A stretch of DNA of 64,000 nt from Paralithodes platypus (lineage: Eukaryota > Arthropoda > Malacostraca > Decapoda > Lithodidae): NCBI GenBank assembly GCA_032716605.1, contig JAVRFV010002311.1:3201572-3265571 (forward strand), read 5' to 3'. The translations under genes were made by a program, and so were the position numbers. This document shows, in pieces, positions 21,246 to 35,200 of the stretch. Positions within the stretch are counted from its first letter, which is position 1. Every line of letters begins with the position of its first letter. The notes under the pieces are model-generated. The model made no database searches, had not been told where the DNA came from, and saw only the letters and a list, made by a program, of their open reading frames with translations.

Positions 21246-24200
21246 GGCGAGGTTAGGTTAGGTTAGGTGAGGTTTAGGCGAGGTTAGGTTAGGTTAGGTG
21301 AGGTTTAGGCGAGGTTAGGTTAGGTTAGGTGAGGTTTAGGCGAGGTTAGGTTAGGTTAGGTGAGGTTTAGGCGAGGTTAGGTTAGGTTAGGTGAGGTTTA
21401 GGCGAGGTTAGGTTAGGTTAGGTGAGGTTTAGGCGAGGTTAGGTTAGGTTAGGTGAGGTTTAGGCGAGGTTAGGTTAGGTTAGGTGAGGTTTAGGCGAGG
21501 TTAGGTTAGGTTAGGTGAGGTTTAGGCGAGGTTAGGTTAGGTTAGGTGAGGTTTAGGCGGTGTTAGGTTAGGTGAGGTTTAGGCGAGGTTAGGTTAGGTT
21601 AGGTGAGGTTTAGGCGAGGTTAGGTTAGGTTAGGTGAGGTTTAGGCGAGGTTAGGTTAGGTTAGGTGAGGTTTAGGCGAGGTTAGGTTAGGTTAGGTGAG
21701 GTTTAGGCGAGGTTAGGTTAGGTTAGGTGAGGTTTAGGCGAGGTTAGGTTAGGTTAGGTGAGGTTTAGGCGAGGTTAGGTTAGGTTAGGTGAGGTTTAGG
21801 CGAGGTTAGGTTAGGTTAGGTGAGGTTTAGGCGAGGTTAGGTTAGGTTAGGTGAGGTTTAGGCGAGGTTAGGTTAGGTTAGGTGAGGTTTAGGCGAGGTT
21901 AGGTTAGGTTAGGTGAGGTTTAGGCGAGGTTAGGTTAGGTTAGGTGAGGTTTAGGCGAGGTTAGGTTAGGTTAGGTGAGGTTTAGGCGAGGTTAGGTTAG
22001 GTTAGGTGAGGTTTAGGCGAGGTTAGGTTAGGTGAGGTTTAGGCGAGGTTAGGTTAGGTTAGGTGAGGTTTAGGCGAGGTTAGGTTAGGTTAGGTGAGGT
22101 TTAGGCGAGGTTAGGTTAGGTTAGGTGAGGTTTAGGCGAGGTTAGGTTAGGTGAGGTTTAGGCGAGGTTAGGTTAGGTTAGGTGAGGTTTAGGCGAGGTT
22201 AGGTTAGGTTAGGTGAGGTTTAGGTTAGGTGAGGTTTAGGCGAGGTTAGGTTAGGTTAGGTGAGGTTTAGCCGAGTTAGGTAAGGTTAGGTGAGGTTTAG
22301 GCGAGGTTAGGTTAGTTAGGTGAGGTTTAGGTTGGTTAGGTGAGGTTTAGGCGAGGTAGGTTAGGTTAGGTGAGGTTTAGGCGAGGTTAGGTTAGGTTAG
22401 GTGAGGTTTTAAGGTAGGTTTAGGTTAGGTGAGGTTTAGGCGAGGCTAGGTTTAGGTGAGGTTAGGTTAGGTTAGGTGAGGTTTAGGCGAGGTTAGGTTA
22501 GGTTAGGTGAGGTTTAGGCGAGGTTAGGTTAGGTTAGGTGAGGTTTAGGCGAGGTTAGGTTAGGTTAGGTGAGGTTTAGGCGAGGTTAGGTTAGGTTAGG
22601 TGAGGTTTAGGCGAGGTTAGGTTAGGTTAGGTGAGGTTTAGGCGAGGTTAGGTTAGGTTAGGTGAGGTTTAGGCGAGGTTAGGTTAGGTTAGGTGAGGTT
22701 TAGGCGAGGTTAGGTTAGGTTAGGTGAGGTTTAGGCGAGGTTAGGTTAGGTTAGGTGAGGTTTAGGCGAGGTTAGGTTAGGTTAGGTGAGGTTTAGGCGA
22801 GGTTAGGTTAGGTTAGGTGAGGTTTAGGCGAGGTTAGGTTAGGTTAGGTGAGGTTTAGGCGAGGTTTAGGTGAGGTTAGGTGAGGTTTAGGCGAGGTTAG
22901 GTTAGGTTAGGTGAGGTTTAGGCGAGGTTAGGTTAGGTTAGGTGAGGTTTAGGCGAGGTTAGGTTAGGTTAGGTGAGGTTTAGGCGAGGTTAGGTTAGGT
23001 TAGGTTAGGTGAGGTTTAGGCGAGGTTAGGTTAGGTTAGGTGAGGTTTAGGCGAGGTTAGGTTAGGTTAGGTGAGGTTTAGGCGAGGTTAGGTTAGGTTA
23101 GGTGAGGTTTAGGCGAGGTTAGGTTAGGTTAGGTGAGGTTTAGGCGAGGTTAGGTTAGGTTAGGTGAGGTTTAGGCGAGGTTAGGTTAGGTTAGGTGAGG
23201 TTTAGGCGAGGTTAGGTTAGGTTAGGTGAGGTTTAGGCGAGGTTAGGTTAGGTTAGGTGAGGTTTAGGCGAGGTTAGGTTAGGTTAGGTGAGGTTTAGGC
23301 GAGGTTAGGTTAGGTTAGGTGAGGTTTAGGCGAGGTTAGGTTAGGTTAGGTGAGGTTTAGGCGAGGTTAGGTTAGGTTAGGTGAGGTTTAGGCGAGGTTA
23401 GGTTAGGTTAGGTTAGGTGAGGTTTAGGCGAGGTTAGGTTAGGTTAGGTGAGGTTTAGGCGAGGTTAGGTTAGGTTAGGTGAGGTTTAGGCGAGGTTAGG
23501 TTAGGTTAGGTGAGGTTTAGGCGAGGTTAGGTTAGGTTAGGTGAGGTTTAGGCGAGGTTAGGTTAGGTTAGGTGAGGTTTAGGCGAGGTTAGGTTAGGTT
23601 AGGTGAGGTTTAGGCGAGGTTAGGTTAGGTTAGGTGAGGTTTAGGCGAGGTTAGGTTAGGTTAGGTGAGGTTTAGGCGAGGTTAGGTTAGGTTAGGTGAG
23701 GTTTAGGCGAGGTTAGGTTAGGTTAGGTGAGGTTTAGGCGAGGTTAGGTTAGGTTAGGTGAGGTTTAGGCGAGGTTAGGTTAGGTTAGGTGAGGTTTAGG
23801 CGAGGTTAGGTTAGGTTAGGTGAGGTTTAGGCGAGGTTAGGTTAGGTTAGGTGAGGTTTAGGCGAGGTTAGGTTAGGTTAGGTGAGGTTTAGGCGAGGTT
23901 AGGTTAGGTTAGGTGAGGTTTAGGCGAGGTTAGGTTAGGTTAGGTGAGGTTTAGGCGAGGTTAGGTTAGGTTAGGTGAGGTTTAGGCGAGGTTAGGTTAG
24001 GTTAGGTGAGGTTTAGGCGAGGTTAGGTTAGGTTAGGTGAGGTTTAGGCGAGGTTAGGTTAGGTTAGGTGAGGTTTAGGCGAGGTTAGGTTAGGTTAGGT
24101 GAGGTTTAGGCGAGGTTAGGTTAGGTTAGGTGAGGTTTAGGCGAGGTTAGGTTAGGTTAGGTGAGGTTTAGGCGAGGTTAGGTTAGGTTAGGTGAGGTTT

Positions 24201-26240
24201 AGGCGAGGTTAGGTTAGGTTAGGTGAGGTTTAGGCGAGCTTAGGTTAGGTTTGGCGAGGTTAGGTTAGGTTAGGTGAGGTTTAGGCGAGGTTAGGTTAGG
24301 TTAGGTGAGGTTTAGGCGAGGTTAGGTTAGGTTAGGTGAGGTTTAGGCGAGGTTAGGTTAGGTTAGGTGAGGTTTAGGCGAGGATAGGTGAGGTTTAGGC
24401 GAGGTTAGTTAGGTTAGGTGACGTTTAGGTGAGGTTAGGTTAGGTTAGGTGAGATTTAGGCGACGTTAGGTTAGGTTAGGTGAGGTTTAGGCGAGGTTAG
24501 GTTAGGTTAGGTGAGGTTTAGGTAGGGTTTAGGTTTGAGGTTTAGGCGAGGTTAGGTTAGGTTAGGTGAGGTTTAGGCGAGGTTAGGTTAGGTTAGGTGA
24601 GGTTTAGGCGAGGTTGGTTAGGTGAGGTTTAGGCGAGGTTAGGTTAGGTTAGGTGAGGTTTAGGCGAGGTTAGGTTAGGTTAGGTGAGGTTTAGGCGAGG
24701 TTAGGTTAGGTTAGGTGAGGTTTAGGCGAGGTTAGGTTAGGTTAGGAGGTTTAGGCGAGGTTAGGTTAGGTTAGGTGAGGTTTAGGCGAGGTTAGGTTAG
24801 GTTAGGTGAGGTTTAGGCGAGGTTAGGGTTATTAGTTTAGGTTAGGTGAGGTTAGGCGAGGTTAGGTTAGGTTAGGTGAGGTTTAGGCGAGGTTAGGTTA
24901 GGTTAGGTGAGGTTTAGGCGAGGTTAGGTTAGGTTAGGTGAGGTTTAGGCGAGGTTAGGTTAGGTTAGGTGAGGTTTAGGCGAGGTTAGGTTAGGTTAGG
25001 TGAGGTTTAGGCGAGGTTAGGTTAGGTGAGGTTTAGGCGAGGTTAGGTTAGGTTAGGTGAGGTTTAGGCGAGGTTAGGTTAGGTTAGGTGAGGTTTAGGC
25101 GAGGTTAGGTTAGGTTAGTTAGGTGAGGTTTAGGCGAGGTTAGGTTAGGTTAGGTGAGGTTTAGGCGAGGTTAGGTTAGGTTAGGTGAGGTTTAGGCGAG
25201 GTTAGGTTAGGTTAGGTGAGGTTTAGGCGAGGTTAGGTTAGGTTAGGTGAGGTTTAGGCGAGGTTAGGTTAGGTTAGGTGAGGTTTAGGCGAGGTTAGGT
25301 TAGGTTAGGTGAGGTTTAGGCGAGGTTAGGTTAGGTTAGGTGAGGTTTAGGCGAGGTTAGGTTAGGTTAGGTGAGGTTTAGGTTTAGGTTAGGTTAGGTG
25401 AGGTTTAGGCGAGGTTAGGTTAGGTTAGGTGAGGTTTAGGCGAGGTTAGGTTAGGTTAGGTGAGGTTTAGAGGTTTAGGCGAGGTGGAGGTTTAGGTTAG
25501 GTTAGGTTAGGTGAGGTTTAGGCGAGGTTAGGTTAGGTGAGGTTTAGGTTAGGTTTAGGGCGAGGTTTAGGTTAGGTTAGGTTAGGTGAGGTTTAGGCGA
25601 GGTTAGGTTAGGTTAGGTGAGGTTTAGGCGAGGTTAGGTTAGGTTAGGTGAGGTTTAGGCGAGGTTAGGTTAGGTTAGGTGAGGTTTAGGCGAGGTTAGG
25701 TTAGGTTAGGTGAGGTTTAGGCGAGGTTAGGTTAGGTTAGGTGAGGTTTAGGCGAGGTTAGGTTAGGTTAGGTGAGGTTTAGGCGAGGTTAGGTTAGGTT
25801 AGGTGAGGTTTAGGCGAGGTTAGGTTAGGTTAGGTGAGGTTTAGGCGAGTTAGGTTAGGTGAGGTTTAGGCGAGGTTAGGTTAGGTTAGGTGAGGTTTAG
25901 GCGAGGTTAGGTTAGGTTAGGTGAGGTTAGGTTAGGTTAGGTTTGGGGGAGGTTTAGGCGAGGTTAGGTTAGGTTAGGTGAGGTTTAGGCGAGGTTAGGT
26001 TAGGTTAGGTGAGGTTTAGGCGAGGTTAGGTTAGGTTAGGTGAGGTTTAGGCGAGGTTAGGTTAGGTTAGGTGAGGTTTAGGCGAGGTTAGGTTAGGTTA
26101 GGTGAGGTTTAGGCGAGGTTAGGTTAGGTTAGGTGAGGTTTAGGCGAGGTTAGGTTAGGTTAGGTGAGGTTTAGGCGAGGTTAGGTTAGGTTAGGTGAGG
26201 TTTAGGCGAGGTTAGGTTAGGTTAGGTGAGGTTTAGGCGA

Positions 26241-26275
26241 GGTTAGGTTAGGTTAGGTTAGGTTAGGTTAGGTTA
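26241..26275 (+). repeat. Pure GGTTA (TTAGG) tract, 7 copies
   Basis: Seven GGTTA blocks stand between two GGCGA blocks, where the regular unit would have three GGTTA blocks plus a GGTGA and a GGTTTA. Confidence 0.9.
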
Positions 26276-29200
26276 GGCGAGGTTAGGTTAGGTGAGGTTT
26301 AGGCGAGGTTAGGTTAGGTTAGGTGAGGTTTAGGCGAGGTTAGGTTAGGTTAGGTGAGGTTTAGGCGAGGTTAGGTTAGGTTAGGTGAGGTTTAGGCGAG
26401 GTTAGTTAGGTTAGGTGAGGTTTAGGCGAGGTTAGGTTAGGTTAGGTGAGGTTTAGGCGAGGTTAGGTTAGGTTAGGTGAGGTTTAGGCGAGGTTAGGTT
26501 AGGTTAGGTGAGGTTTAGGCGAGGTTAGGTTAGGTTAGGTGAGGTTTAGGCGAGGTTAGGTTAGGTTAGGTGAGGTTTAGGCGAGGTTAGGTTAGGTTAG
26601 GTGAGGTTTAGGCGAGGTTAGGTTAGGTTAGGTGAGGTTTAGGCGAGGTTAGGTTAGGTTAGGTGAGGTTTAGGCGAGGTTAGGTTAGGTTAGGTGAGGT
26701 TTAGGCGAGGTTAGGTTAGGTTAGGTGAGGTTTAGGCGAGGTTAGGTTAGGTTAGGTGAGGTTTAGGCGAGGTTAGGTTAGGTTAGGTGAGGTTTAGGCG
26801 AGGTTAGGTTAGGTTAGGTGAGGTTTAGGCGAGGTTAGGTTAGGTTAGGTGAGGTTTAGGCGAGTTAGGTTAGGTTAGGTGAGGTTTAGGCGAGGTTAGG
26901 TTAGGTTAGGTGAGGTTTAGGCGAGGTTAGGTTAGGTTAGGTGAGGTTTAGGCGAGGTTAGGTTAGGTTAGGTGAGGTTTAGGCGAGGTTAGGTTAGGTT
27001 AGGTGAGGTTTAGGCGAGTTAGGTTAGGTTAGGTGAGGTTTAGGCGAGGTTAGGTTAGGTTAGGTGAGGTTTAGGCGAGGTTAGGTTAGGTTAGGTGAGG
27101 TTTAGGCGAGGTTAGGTTAGGTTAGGTGAGGTTTAGGCGAGGTTAGGTTAGGTTAGGTGAGGTTTAGGCGAGGTTAGGTTAGGTTAGGTGAGGTTTAGGC
27201 GAGGTTAGGTTAGGTTAGGTGAGGTTTAGGCGAGGTTAGGTTAGGTTAGGTGAGGTTTAGGCGAGGTTAGGTTAGGTTAGGTGAGGTTTAGGCGAGGTTA
27301 GGTTAGGTTAGGTGAGGTTTAGGCGAGGTTAGGTTAGGTTAGGTGAGGTTTAGGCGAGGTTAGGTTAGGTTAGGTGAGGTTTAGGCGAGGTTAGGTTAGG
27401 TTAGGTGAGGTTTAGGCGAGGTTAGGTTAGGTTAGGTGAGGTTTAGGCGAGGTTAGGTTAGGTTAGGTGAGGTTTAGGCGAGGTTAGGTTAGGTTAGGTG
27501 AGGTTTAGGCGAGGTTAGGTTAGGTTAGGTGAGGTTTAGGCGAGGTTAGGTTAGGTTAGGTGAGGTTTAGGCGAGGTTAGGTTAGGTTAGGTGAGGTTTA
27601 GGCGAGGTTAGGTTAGGTTAGGTGAGGTTTAGGCGAGGTTAGGTTAGGTTAGGTGAGGTTTAGGCGAGGTTAGGTTAGGTTAGGTGAGGTTTAGGCGAGG
27701 TTAGGTTAGGTGAGGTTTAGGCGAGGTTAGGTTAGGTTAGGTGAGGTTTAGGCGAGGTTAGGTTAGGTTAGGTGAGGTTTAGGCGAGGTTAGGTTAGGTT
27801 AGGTGAGGTTTAGGCGAGGTTAGGTTAGGTTAGGTGAGGTTTAGGCGAGGTTAGGTTAGGTTAGGTGAGGTTTAGGCGAGGTTAGGTTAGGTTAGGTGAG
27901 GTTTAGGCGAGGTTAGGTTAGGTTAGGTGAGGTTTAGGCGAGGTTAGGTTAGGTTAGGTGAGGTTTAGGCGAGGTTAGGTTAGGTTAGGTGAGGTTTAGG
28001 CGAGGTTAGGTTAGGTTAGGTGAGGTTTAGGCGAGGTTAGGTTAGGTTAGGTGAGGTTTAGGCGAGGTTAGGTTAGGTTAGGTGAGGTTTAGGCGAGGTT
28101 AGGTTAGGTTAGGTGAGGTTTAGGCGAGGTTAGGTTAGGTTAGGTTAGGTGAGGTTTAGGCGAGGTTAGGTTAGGTTAGGTGAGGTTTAGGCGAGGTTAG
28201 GTTAGGTTAGGTGAGGTTTAGGCGAGGTTAGGTTAGGTTAGGTGAGGTTTAGGCGAGGTTAGGTTAGGTTAGGTGAGGTTTAGGCGAGGTTAGGTTAGGT
28301 TAGGTGAGGTTTAGGCGAGGTTAGGTTAGGTTAGGTGAGGTTTAGGCGAGGTTAGGTTAGGTTAGGTGAGGTTTAGGCGAGGTTAGGTTAGGTTAGGTGA
28401 GGTTTAGGCGAGGTTAGGTTAGGTTAGGTGAGGTTTAGGCGAGGTTAGGTTAGGTTAGGTGAGGTTTAGGCGAGGTTAGGTTAGGTTAGGTGAGGTTTAG
28501 GCGAGGTTAGGTTAGGTTAGGTGAGGTTTAGGCGAGGTTAGGTTAGGTTAGGTGAGGTTTAGGCGAGGTTAGGTTAGGTTAGGTGAGGTTTAGGCGAGGT
28601 TAGGTTAGGTTAGGTGAGGTTTAGGCGAGGTTAGGTTAGGTTAGGTGAGGTTTAGGCGAGGTTAGGTTAGGTTAGGTGAGGTTTAGGCGAGGTTAGGTTA
28701 GGTTAGGTGAGGTTTAGGCGAGGTTAGGTTAGGTTAGGTGAGGTTTAGGCGAGGTTAGGTTAGGTTAGGTGAGGTTTAGGCGAGGTTAGGTTAGGTTAGG
28801 TGAGGTTTAGGCGAGGTTAGGTTAGGTTAGGTGAGGTTTAGGCGAGGTTAGGTTAGGTTAGGTGAGGTTTAGGCGAGGTTAGGTTAGGTTAGGTGAGGTT
28901 TAGGCGAGGTTAGGTTAGGTTAGGTGAGGTTTAGGCGAGGTTAGGTTAGGTTAGGTGAGGTTTAGGCGAGGTTAGGTTAGGTTAGGTGAGGTTTAGGCGA
29001 GGTTAGGTTAGGTTAGGTGAGGTTTAGGCGAGGTTAGGTTAGGTTAGGTGAGGTTTAGGCGAGGTTAGGTTAGGTTAGGTGAGGTTTAGGCGAGGTTAGG
29101 TTAGGTTAGGTGAGGTTTAGGCGAGGTTAGGTTAGGTTAGGTGAGGTTTAGGCGAGGTTAGGTTAGGTTAGGTGAGGTTTAGGCGAGGTTAGGTTAGGTT

Positions 29201-32200
29201 AGGTTAGGTGAGGTTTAGGCGAGGTTAGGTTAGGTTAGGTGAGGTTTAGGCGAGGTTAGGTTAGGTTAGGTGAGGTTTAGGCGAGGTTAGGTTAGGTTAG
29301 GTGAGGTTTAGGCGAGGTTAGGTTAGGTTAGGTGAGGTTTAGGCGAGGTTAGGTTAGGTTAGGTGAGGTTTAGGCGAGGTTAGGTTAGGTTAGGTGAGGT
29401 TTAGGCGAGGTTAGGTTAGGTTAGGTGAGGTTTAGGCGAGGTTAGGTTAGGTTAGGTGAGGTTTAGGCGAGGTTAGGTTAGGTTAGGTGAGGTTTAGGCG
29501 AGGTTAGGTTAGGTTAGGTGAGGTTTAGGCGAGGTTAGGTTAGGTTAGGTGAGGTTTAGGCGAGGTTAGGTTAGGTTAGGTGAGGTTTAGGCGAGGTTAG
29601 GTTAGGTTAGGTGAGGTTTAGGCGAGGTTAGGTTAGGTTAGGTGAGGTTTAGGCGAGGTTAGGTTAGGTTAGGTGAGGTTTAGGCGAGGTTAGGTTAGGT
29701 TAGGTGAGGTTTAGGCGAGGTTAGGTTAGGTTAGGTGAGGTTTAGGCGAGGTTAGGTTAGGTTAGGTGAGGTTTAGGCGAGGTTAGGTTAGGTTAGGTGA
29801 GGTTTAGGCGAGGTTAGGTTAGGTTAGGTGAGGTTTAGGCGAGGTTAGGTTAGGTTAGGTGAGGTTTAGGCGAGGTTAGGTTAGGTTAGGTGAGGTTTAG
29901 GCGAGGTTAGGTTAGGTTAGGTGAGGTTTAGGCGAGGTTAGGTTAGGTTAGGTGAGGTTTAGGCGAGGTTAGGTTAGGTTAGGTGAGGTTTAGGCGAGGT
30001 TAGGTTAGGTTAGGTGTAGGTGAGGTTTAGGCGAGGTTAGGTTAGGTTAGGTGAGGTTTAGGCGAGGTTAGGTTAGGTTAGGTGAGGTTTAGGCGAGGTT
30101 AGGTTAGGTTAGGTGAGGTTTAGGCGAGGTTAGGTTAGGTTAGGTGAGGTTTAGGCGAGGTTAGGTTAGGTTAGGTGAGGTTTAGGCGAGGTTAGGTTAG
30201 GTTAGGTGAGGTTTAGGCGAGGTTAGGTTAGGTTAGGTGAGGTTTAGGCGAGGTTAGGTTAGGTTAGGTGAGGTTTAGGCGAGGTTAGGTTAGGTTAGGT
30301 GAGGTTTAGGCGAGGTTAGGTTAGGTTAGGTGAGGTTTAGGCGAGGTTAGGTTAGGTTAGGTGAGGTTTAGGCGAGGTTAGGTTAGGTTAGGTGAGGTTT
30401 AGGCGAGGTTAGGTTAGGTTAGGTGAGGTTTAGGCGAGGTTAGGTTAGGTTAGGTGAGGTTTAGGCGAGGTTAGGTTAGGTTAGGTGAGGTTTAGGCGAG
30501 GTTAGGTTAGGTTAGGTGAGGTTTAGGCGAGGTTAGGTTAGGTTAGGTGAGGTTTAGGCGAGGTTAGGTTAGGTTAGGTGAGGTTTAGGCGAGGTTAGGT
30601 TAGGTTAGGTGAGGTTTAGGCGAGGTTAGGTTAGGTTAGGTGAGGTTTAGGCGAGGTTAGGTTAGGTTAGGTGAGGTTTAGGCGAGGTTAGGTTAGGTTA
30701 GGTGAGGTTTAGGCGAGGTTAGGTTAGGTTAGGTGAGGTTTAGGGTAGGTTAGGTGAGGTTTAGGCGAGGTTAGGTTAGGTTAGGTGAGGTTTAGGCGAG
30801 GTTAGGTTAGGTTAGGTGAGGTTTAGGCGAGGTTAGGTTAGGTTAGGTGAGGTTTAGGCGAGGTTAGGTTAGGTTAGGTGAGGTTTAGGCGAGGTTAGGT
30901 TAGGTTAGGTGAGGTTTAGGCGAGGTTAGGTTAGGTTAGGTGAGGTTTAGGCGAGGTTAGGTTAGGTTAGGTGAGGTTTAGGCGAGGTTAGGTTAGGTTA
31001 GGTGAGGTTTAGGCGAGGTTAGGTTAGGTTAGGTGAGGTTTAGGCGAGGTTAGGTTAGGTTAGGTGAGGTTTAGGCGAGGTTAGGTTAGGTTAGGTGAGG
31101 TTTAGGCGAGGTTAGGTTAGGTTAGGTGAGGTTTAGGCGAGGTTAGGTTAGGTTAGGTGAGGTTTAGGCGAGGTTAGGTTAGGTTAGGTGAGGTTTAGGC
31201 GAGGTTAGGTTAGGTTAGGTGAGGTTTAGGCGAGGTTAGGTTAGGTTAGGTGAGGTTTAGGCGAGGTTAGGTTAGGTTAGGTGAGGTTTAGGCGAGGTTA
31301 GGTTAGGTTAGGTGAGGTTTAGGCGAGGTTCGGTTAGGTTAGGTGAGGTTTAGGCGAGGTTAGGTTAGGTTAGGTGAGGTTTAGGCGCGTTAGGTTAGGT
31401 TAGGTGAGGTTTAGGACAGGTTAGGTTAGGTTAGGTGAGGTTTAGGCGAGGTTAGGTTAGGTTAGGTGAGGTTTAGGCGAGGTTAGGTTAGGTTAGGTGA
31501 GGTTTAGGCGAGGTTAGGTTAGGTTAGGTGAGGTTTAGGCGAGGGTAGGTTAGGTGAGGTTTAGGCGAGGTTAGGTTAGGTTAGGTGAGGTTTAGGCGAG
31601 GTTAGGTTAGGTTAGGTGAGGTTTAGGCGAGGTTAGGTTAGGTTAGGTGAGGTTTAGGCGAGGTTAGGTTAGGTGAGGTTAGGTGAGGTTTAGGTTAGGT
31701 TAGGTGAGGTTAGGCGAGGTTAGGTTAGGTTAGGTGAGGTTTAGGCGAGGTTAGGTTAGGTTAGGTGAGGTTTAGGCGAGGTTAGGTTAGGTTAGGTGAG
31801 GTTTAGGCGAGGTTAGGTTAGGTTAGGTGAGGTTTAGGAGGTTAGGTTAGGTTAGGTGAGGTTTAGGCGAGGTTAGGTTAGGTTAGGTGAGGTTTAGGCG
31901 AGGTTAGGTTAGGTTAGGTGAGGTTTAGGCGAGGTTAGGTTAGGTTAGGTGAGGTTTAGGCGAGGTTAGGTTAGGTTAGGTGAGGTTTAGGCGAGGTTAG
32001 GTTAGGTTAGGTGAGGTTTAGGCGAGGTTAGGTTAGGTTAGGTGAGGTTTAGGCGAGGTTAGGTTAGGTTAGGTGAGGTTTAGGCGAGGTTAGGTTAGGT
32101 TAGGTGAGGTTTAGGCGAGGTTAGGTTAGGTTAGGTGAGGTTTAGGCGAGGTTAGGTTAGGTTAGGTGAGGTTTAGGCGAGGTTAGGTTAGGTTAGGTGA

Positions 32201-35200
32201 GGTTTAGGCGAGGTTAGGTTAGGTTAGGTGAGGTTTAGGCGAGGTTAGGTTAGGTTAGGTGAGGTTTAGGTGAGGTTTAGGCGAGGTTAGGTTAGGTTAG
32301 GTGAGGTTTAGCGAGGTTAGGTTAGGTTAGGTGAGGTTTAGGCGAGGTTAGGTTAGGTTAGGTGAGGTTTAGGCGAGGTTAGGTTAGGTTAGGTGAGGTT
32401 TAGGCGAGGTTAGGTTAGGTTAGGTGAGGTTTAGGCGAGGTTAGGTTAGGTTAGGTGAGGTTTAGGCGAGGTTAGGTTAGGTTAGGTGAGGTTTAGGCGA
32501 GGTTAGGTTAGGTTAGGTGAGGTTTAGGCGAGGTTAGGTTAGGTTAGGTGAGGTTTAGGCGAGGTTAGGTTAGGTTAGGTGAGGTTTAGGCGAGGTTAGG
32601 TTAGGTTAGGTGAGGTTTAGGCGAGGTTAGGTTAGGTTAGGTGAGGTTTAGGCGAGGTTAGGTTAGGTTAGGTGAGGTTTAGGCGAGGTTAGGTTAGGTT
32701 AGGTGAGGTTTAGGCGAGGTTAGGTTAGGTTAGGTGAGGTTTAGGCGAGGTTAGGTTAGGTTAGGTGAGGTTTAGGCGAGGTTAGGTTAGGTGAGGTTTA
32801 GGCGAGGTTAGGTTAGGTTAGGTGAGGTTTAGGCGAGGTTAGGTTAGGTTAGGTGAGGTTTAGGCGAGGTTAGGTTAGGTTAGGTGAGGTTTAGGCGAGG
32901 TTAGGTTAGGTTAGGTGAGGTTTAGGCGAGGTTAGGTTAGGTTAGGTGAGGTTTAGGCGAGGTTAGGTTAGGTTAGGTGAGGTTTAGGCGAGGTTAGGTT
33001 AGGTTAGGTGAGGTTTAGGCGAGGTTAGGTTAGGTTAGGTGAGGTTTAGGCGAGGTTAGGTTAGGTTAGGTGAGGTTTAGGCGAGGTTAGGTTAGGTTAG
33101 GTGAGGTTTAGGCGAGGTTAGGTTAGGTTAGGTGAGGTTTAGGCGAGGTTAGGTGAGGTTTAGGCGAGGTTAGGTTAGGTTAGGTGAGGTTTAGGCGAGG
33201 TTAGGTTAGGTTAGGTGAGGTTTAGGCGAGGTTAGGTTAGGTTAGGTGAGGTTTAGGCGAGGTTAGGTTAGGTTAGGTGAGGTTTAGGCGAGGTTAGGTT
33301 AGGTTAGGTGAGGTTTAGGCGAGGTTAGGTTAGGTTAGGTGAGGTTTAGGCGAGGTTAGGTTAGGTTAGGTGAGGTTTAGGCGAGGTTAGGTTAGGTTAG
33401 GTGAGGTTTAGGCGAGGTTAGGTTAGGTTAGGTGAGGTTTAGGCGAGGTTAGGTTAGGTTAGGTGAGGTTTAGGCGAGGTTAGGTTAGGTTAGGTGAGGT
33501 TTAGGCGAGGTTAGGTTAGGTTAGGTGAGGTTTAGGCGAGGTTAGGTTAGGTTAGGTGAGGTTTAGGCGAGGTTAGGTTAGGTTAGGTGAGGTTTAGGCG
33601 AGGTTAGGTTAGGTTAGGTGAGGTTTAGGCGAGGTTAGGTTAGGTTAGGTGAGGTTTAGGCGAGGTTAGGTTAGGTTAGGTGAGGTTTAGGCGAGTTAGG
33701 TTAGGTTAGGTGAGGTTTAGGCGAGGTTAGGTTAGGTTAGGTGAGGTTTAGGCGAGGTTAGGTTAGGTTAGGTGAGGTTTAGGCGAGGTTAGGTTAGGTT
33801 AGGTGAGGTTTAGGCGAGGTTAGGTTAGGTTAGGTGAGGTTTAGGCGAGGTTAGGTTAGGTTAGGTGAGGTTTAGGCGAGGTTAGGTTAGGTTAGGTGAG
33901 GTTTAGGCGAGGTTAGGTTAGGTTAGGTGAGGTTTAGGCGAGGTTAGGTTAGGTTAGGTGAGGTTTAGGCGAGGTTAGGTTAGGTTAGGTGAGGTTTAGG
34001 CGAGGTTAGGTTAGGTTAGGTGAGGTTTAGGCGAGGTTAGGTTAGGTTAGGTGAGGTTTAGGCGAGGTTAGGTTAGGTTAGGTGAGGTTTAGGCGAGGTT
34101 AGGTTAGGTTAGGTGAGGTTTAGGCGAGGTTAGGTTAGGTTAGGTGAGGTTTAGGCGAGGTTAGGTTAGGTTAGGTGAGGTTTAGGCGAGGTTAGGTTAG
34201 GTTAGGTGAGGTTTAGGCGAGGTTAGGTTAGGTTAGGTGAGGTTTAGGCGAGGTTAGGTTAGGTTAGGTGAGGTTTAGGCGAGGTTAGGTTAGGTTAGGT
34301 GAGGTTTAGGCGAGGTTAGGTTAGGTTAGGTGAGGTTTAGGCGAGGTTAGGTTAGGTTAGGTGAGGTTTAGGCGAGGTTAGGTTAGGTTAGGTGAGGTTT
34401 AGGCGAGGTTAGGTTAGGTTAGGTGAGGTTTAGGCGAGGTTAGGTTAGGTTAGGTGAGGTTTAGGCGAGGTTAGGTTAGGTTAGGTGAGGTTTAGGCGAG
34501 GTTAGGTTAGGTTAGGTGAGGTTTAGGCGAGGTTAGGTTAGGTTAGGTGAGGTTTAGGCGAGGTTAGGTTAGGTTAGGTGAGGTTTAGGCGAGGTTAGGT
34601 TAGGTTAGGTGAGGTTTAGGCGAGGTTAGGTTAGGTTAGGTGAGGTTTAGGCGAGGTTAGGTTAGGTTAGGTGAGGTTTAGGCGAGGTTAGGTTAGGTTA
34701 GGTGAGGTTTAGGCGAGGTTAGGTTAGGTTAGGTGAGGTTTAGGCGAGGTTAGGTTAGGTTAGGTGAGGTTTAGGCGAGGTTAGGTTAGGTTAGGTGAGG
34801 TTTAGGCGAGGTTAGGTTAGGTTAGGTGAGGTTTAGGCGAGGTTAGGTTAGGTTAGGTGAGGTTTAGGCGAGGTTAGGTTAGGTTAGGTGAGGTTTAGGC
34901 GAGGTTAGGTTAGGTTAGGTGAGGTTTAGGCGAGGTTAGGTTAGGTTAGGTGAGGTTTAGGCGAGGTTAGGTTAGGTTAGGTGAGGTTTAGGCGAGGTTA
35001 GGTTAGGTTAGGTGAGGTTTAGGCGAGGTTAGGTTAGGTTAGGTGAGGTTTAGGCGAGGTTAGGTTAGGTTAGGTGAGGTTTAGGCGAGGTTAGGTTAGG
35101 TTAGGTGAGGTTTAGGCGAGGTTAGGTTAGGTTAGGTGAGGTTTAGGCGAGGTTAGGTTAGGTTAGGTGAGGTTTAGGCGAGGTTAGGTTAGGTTAGGTG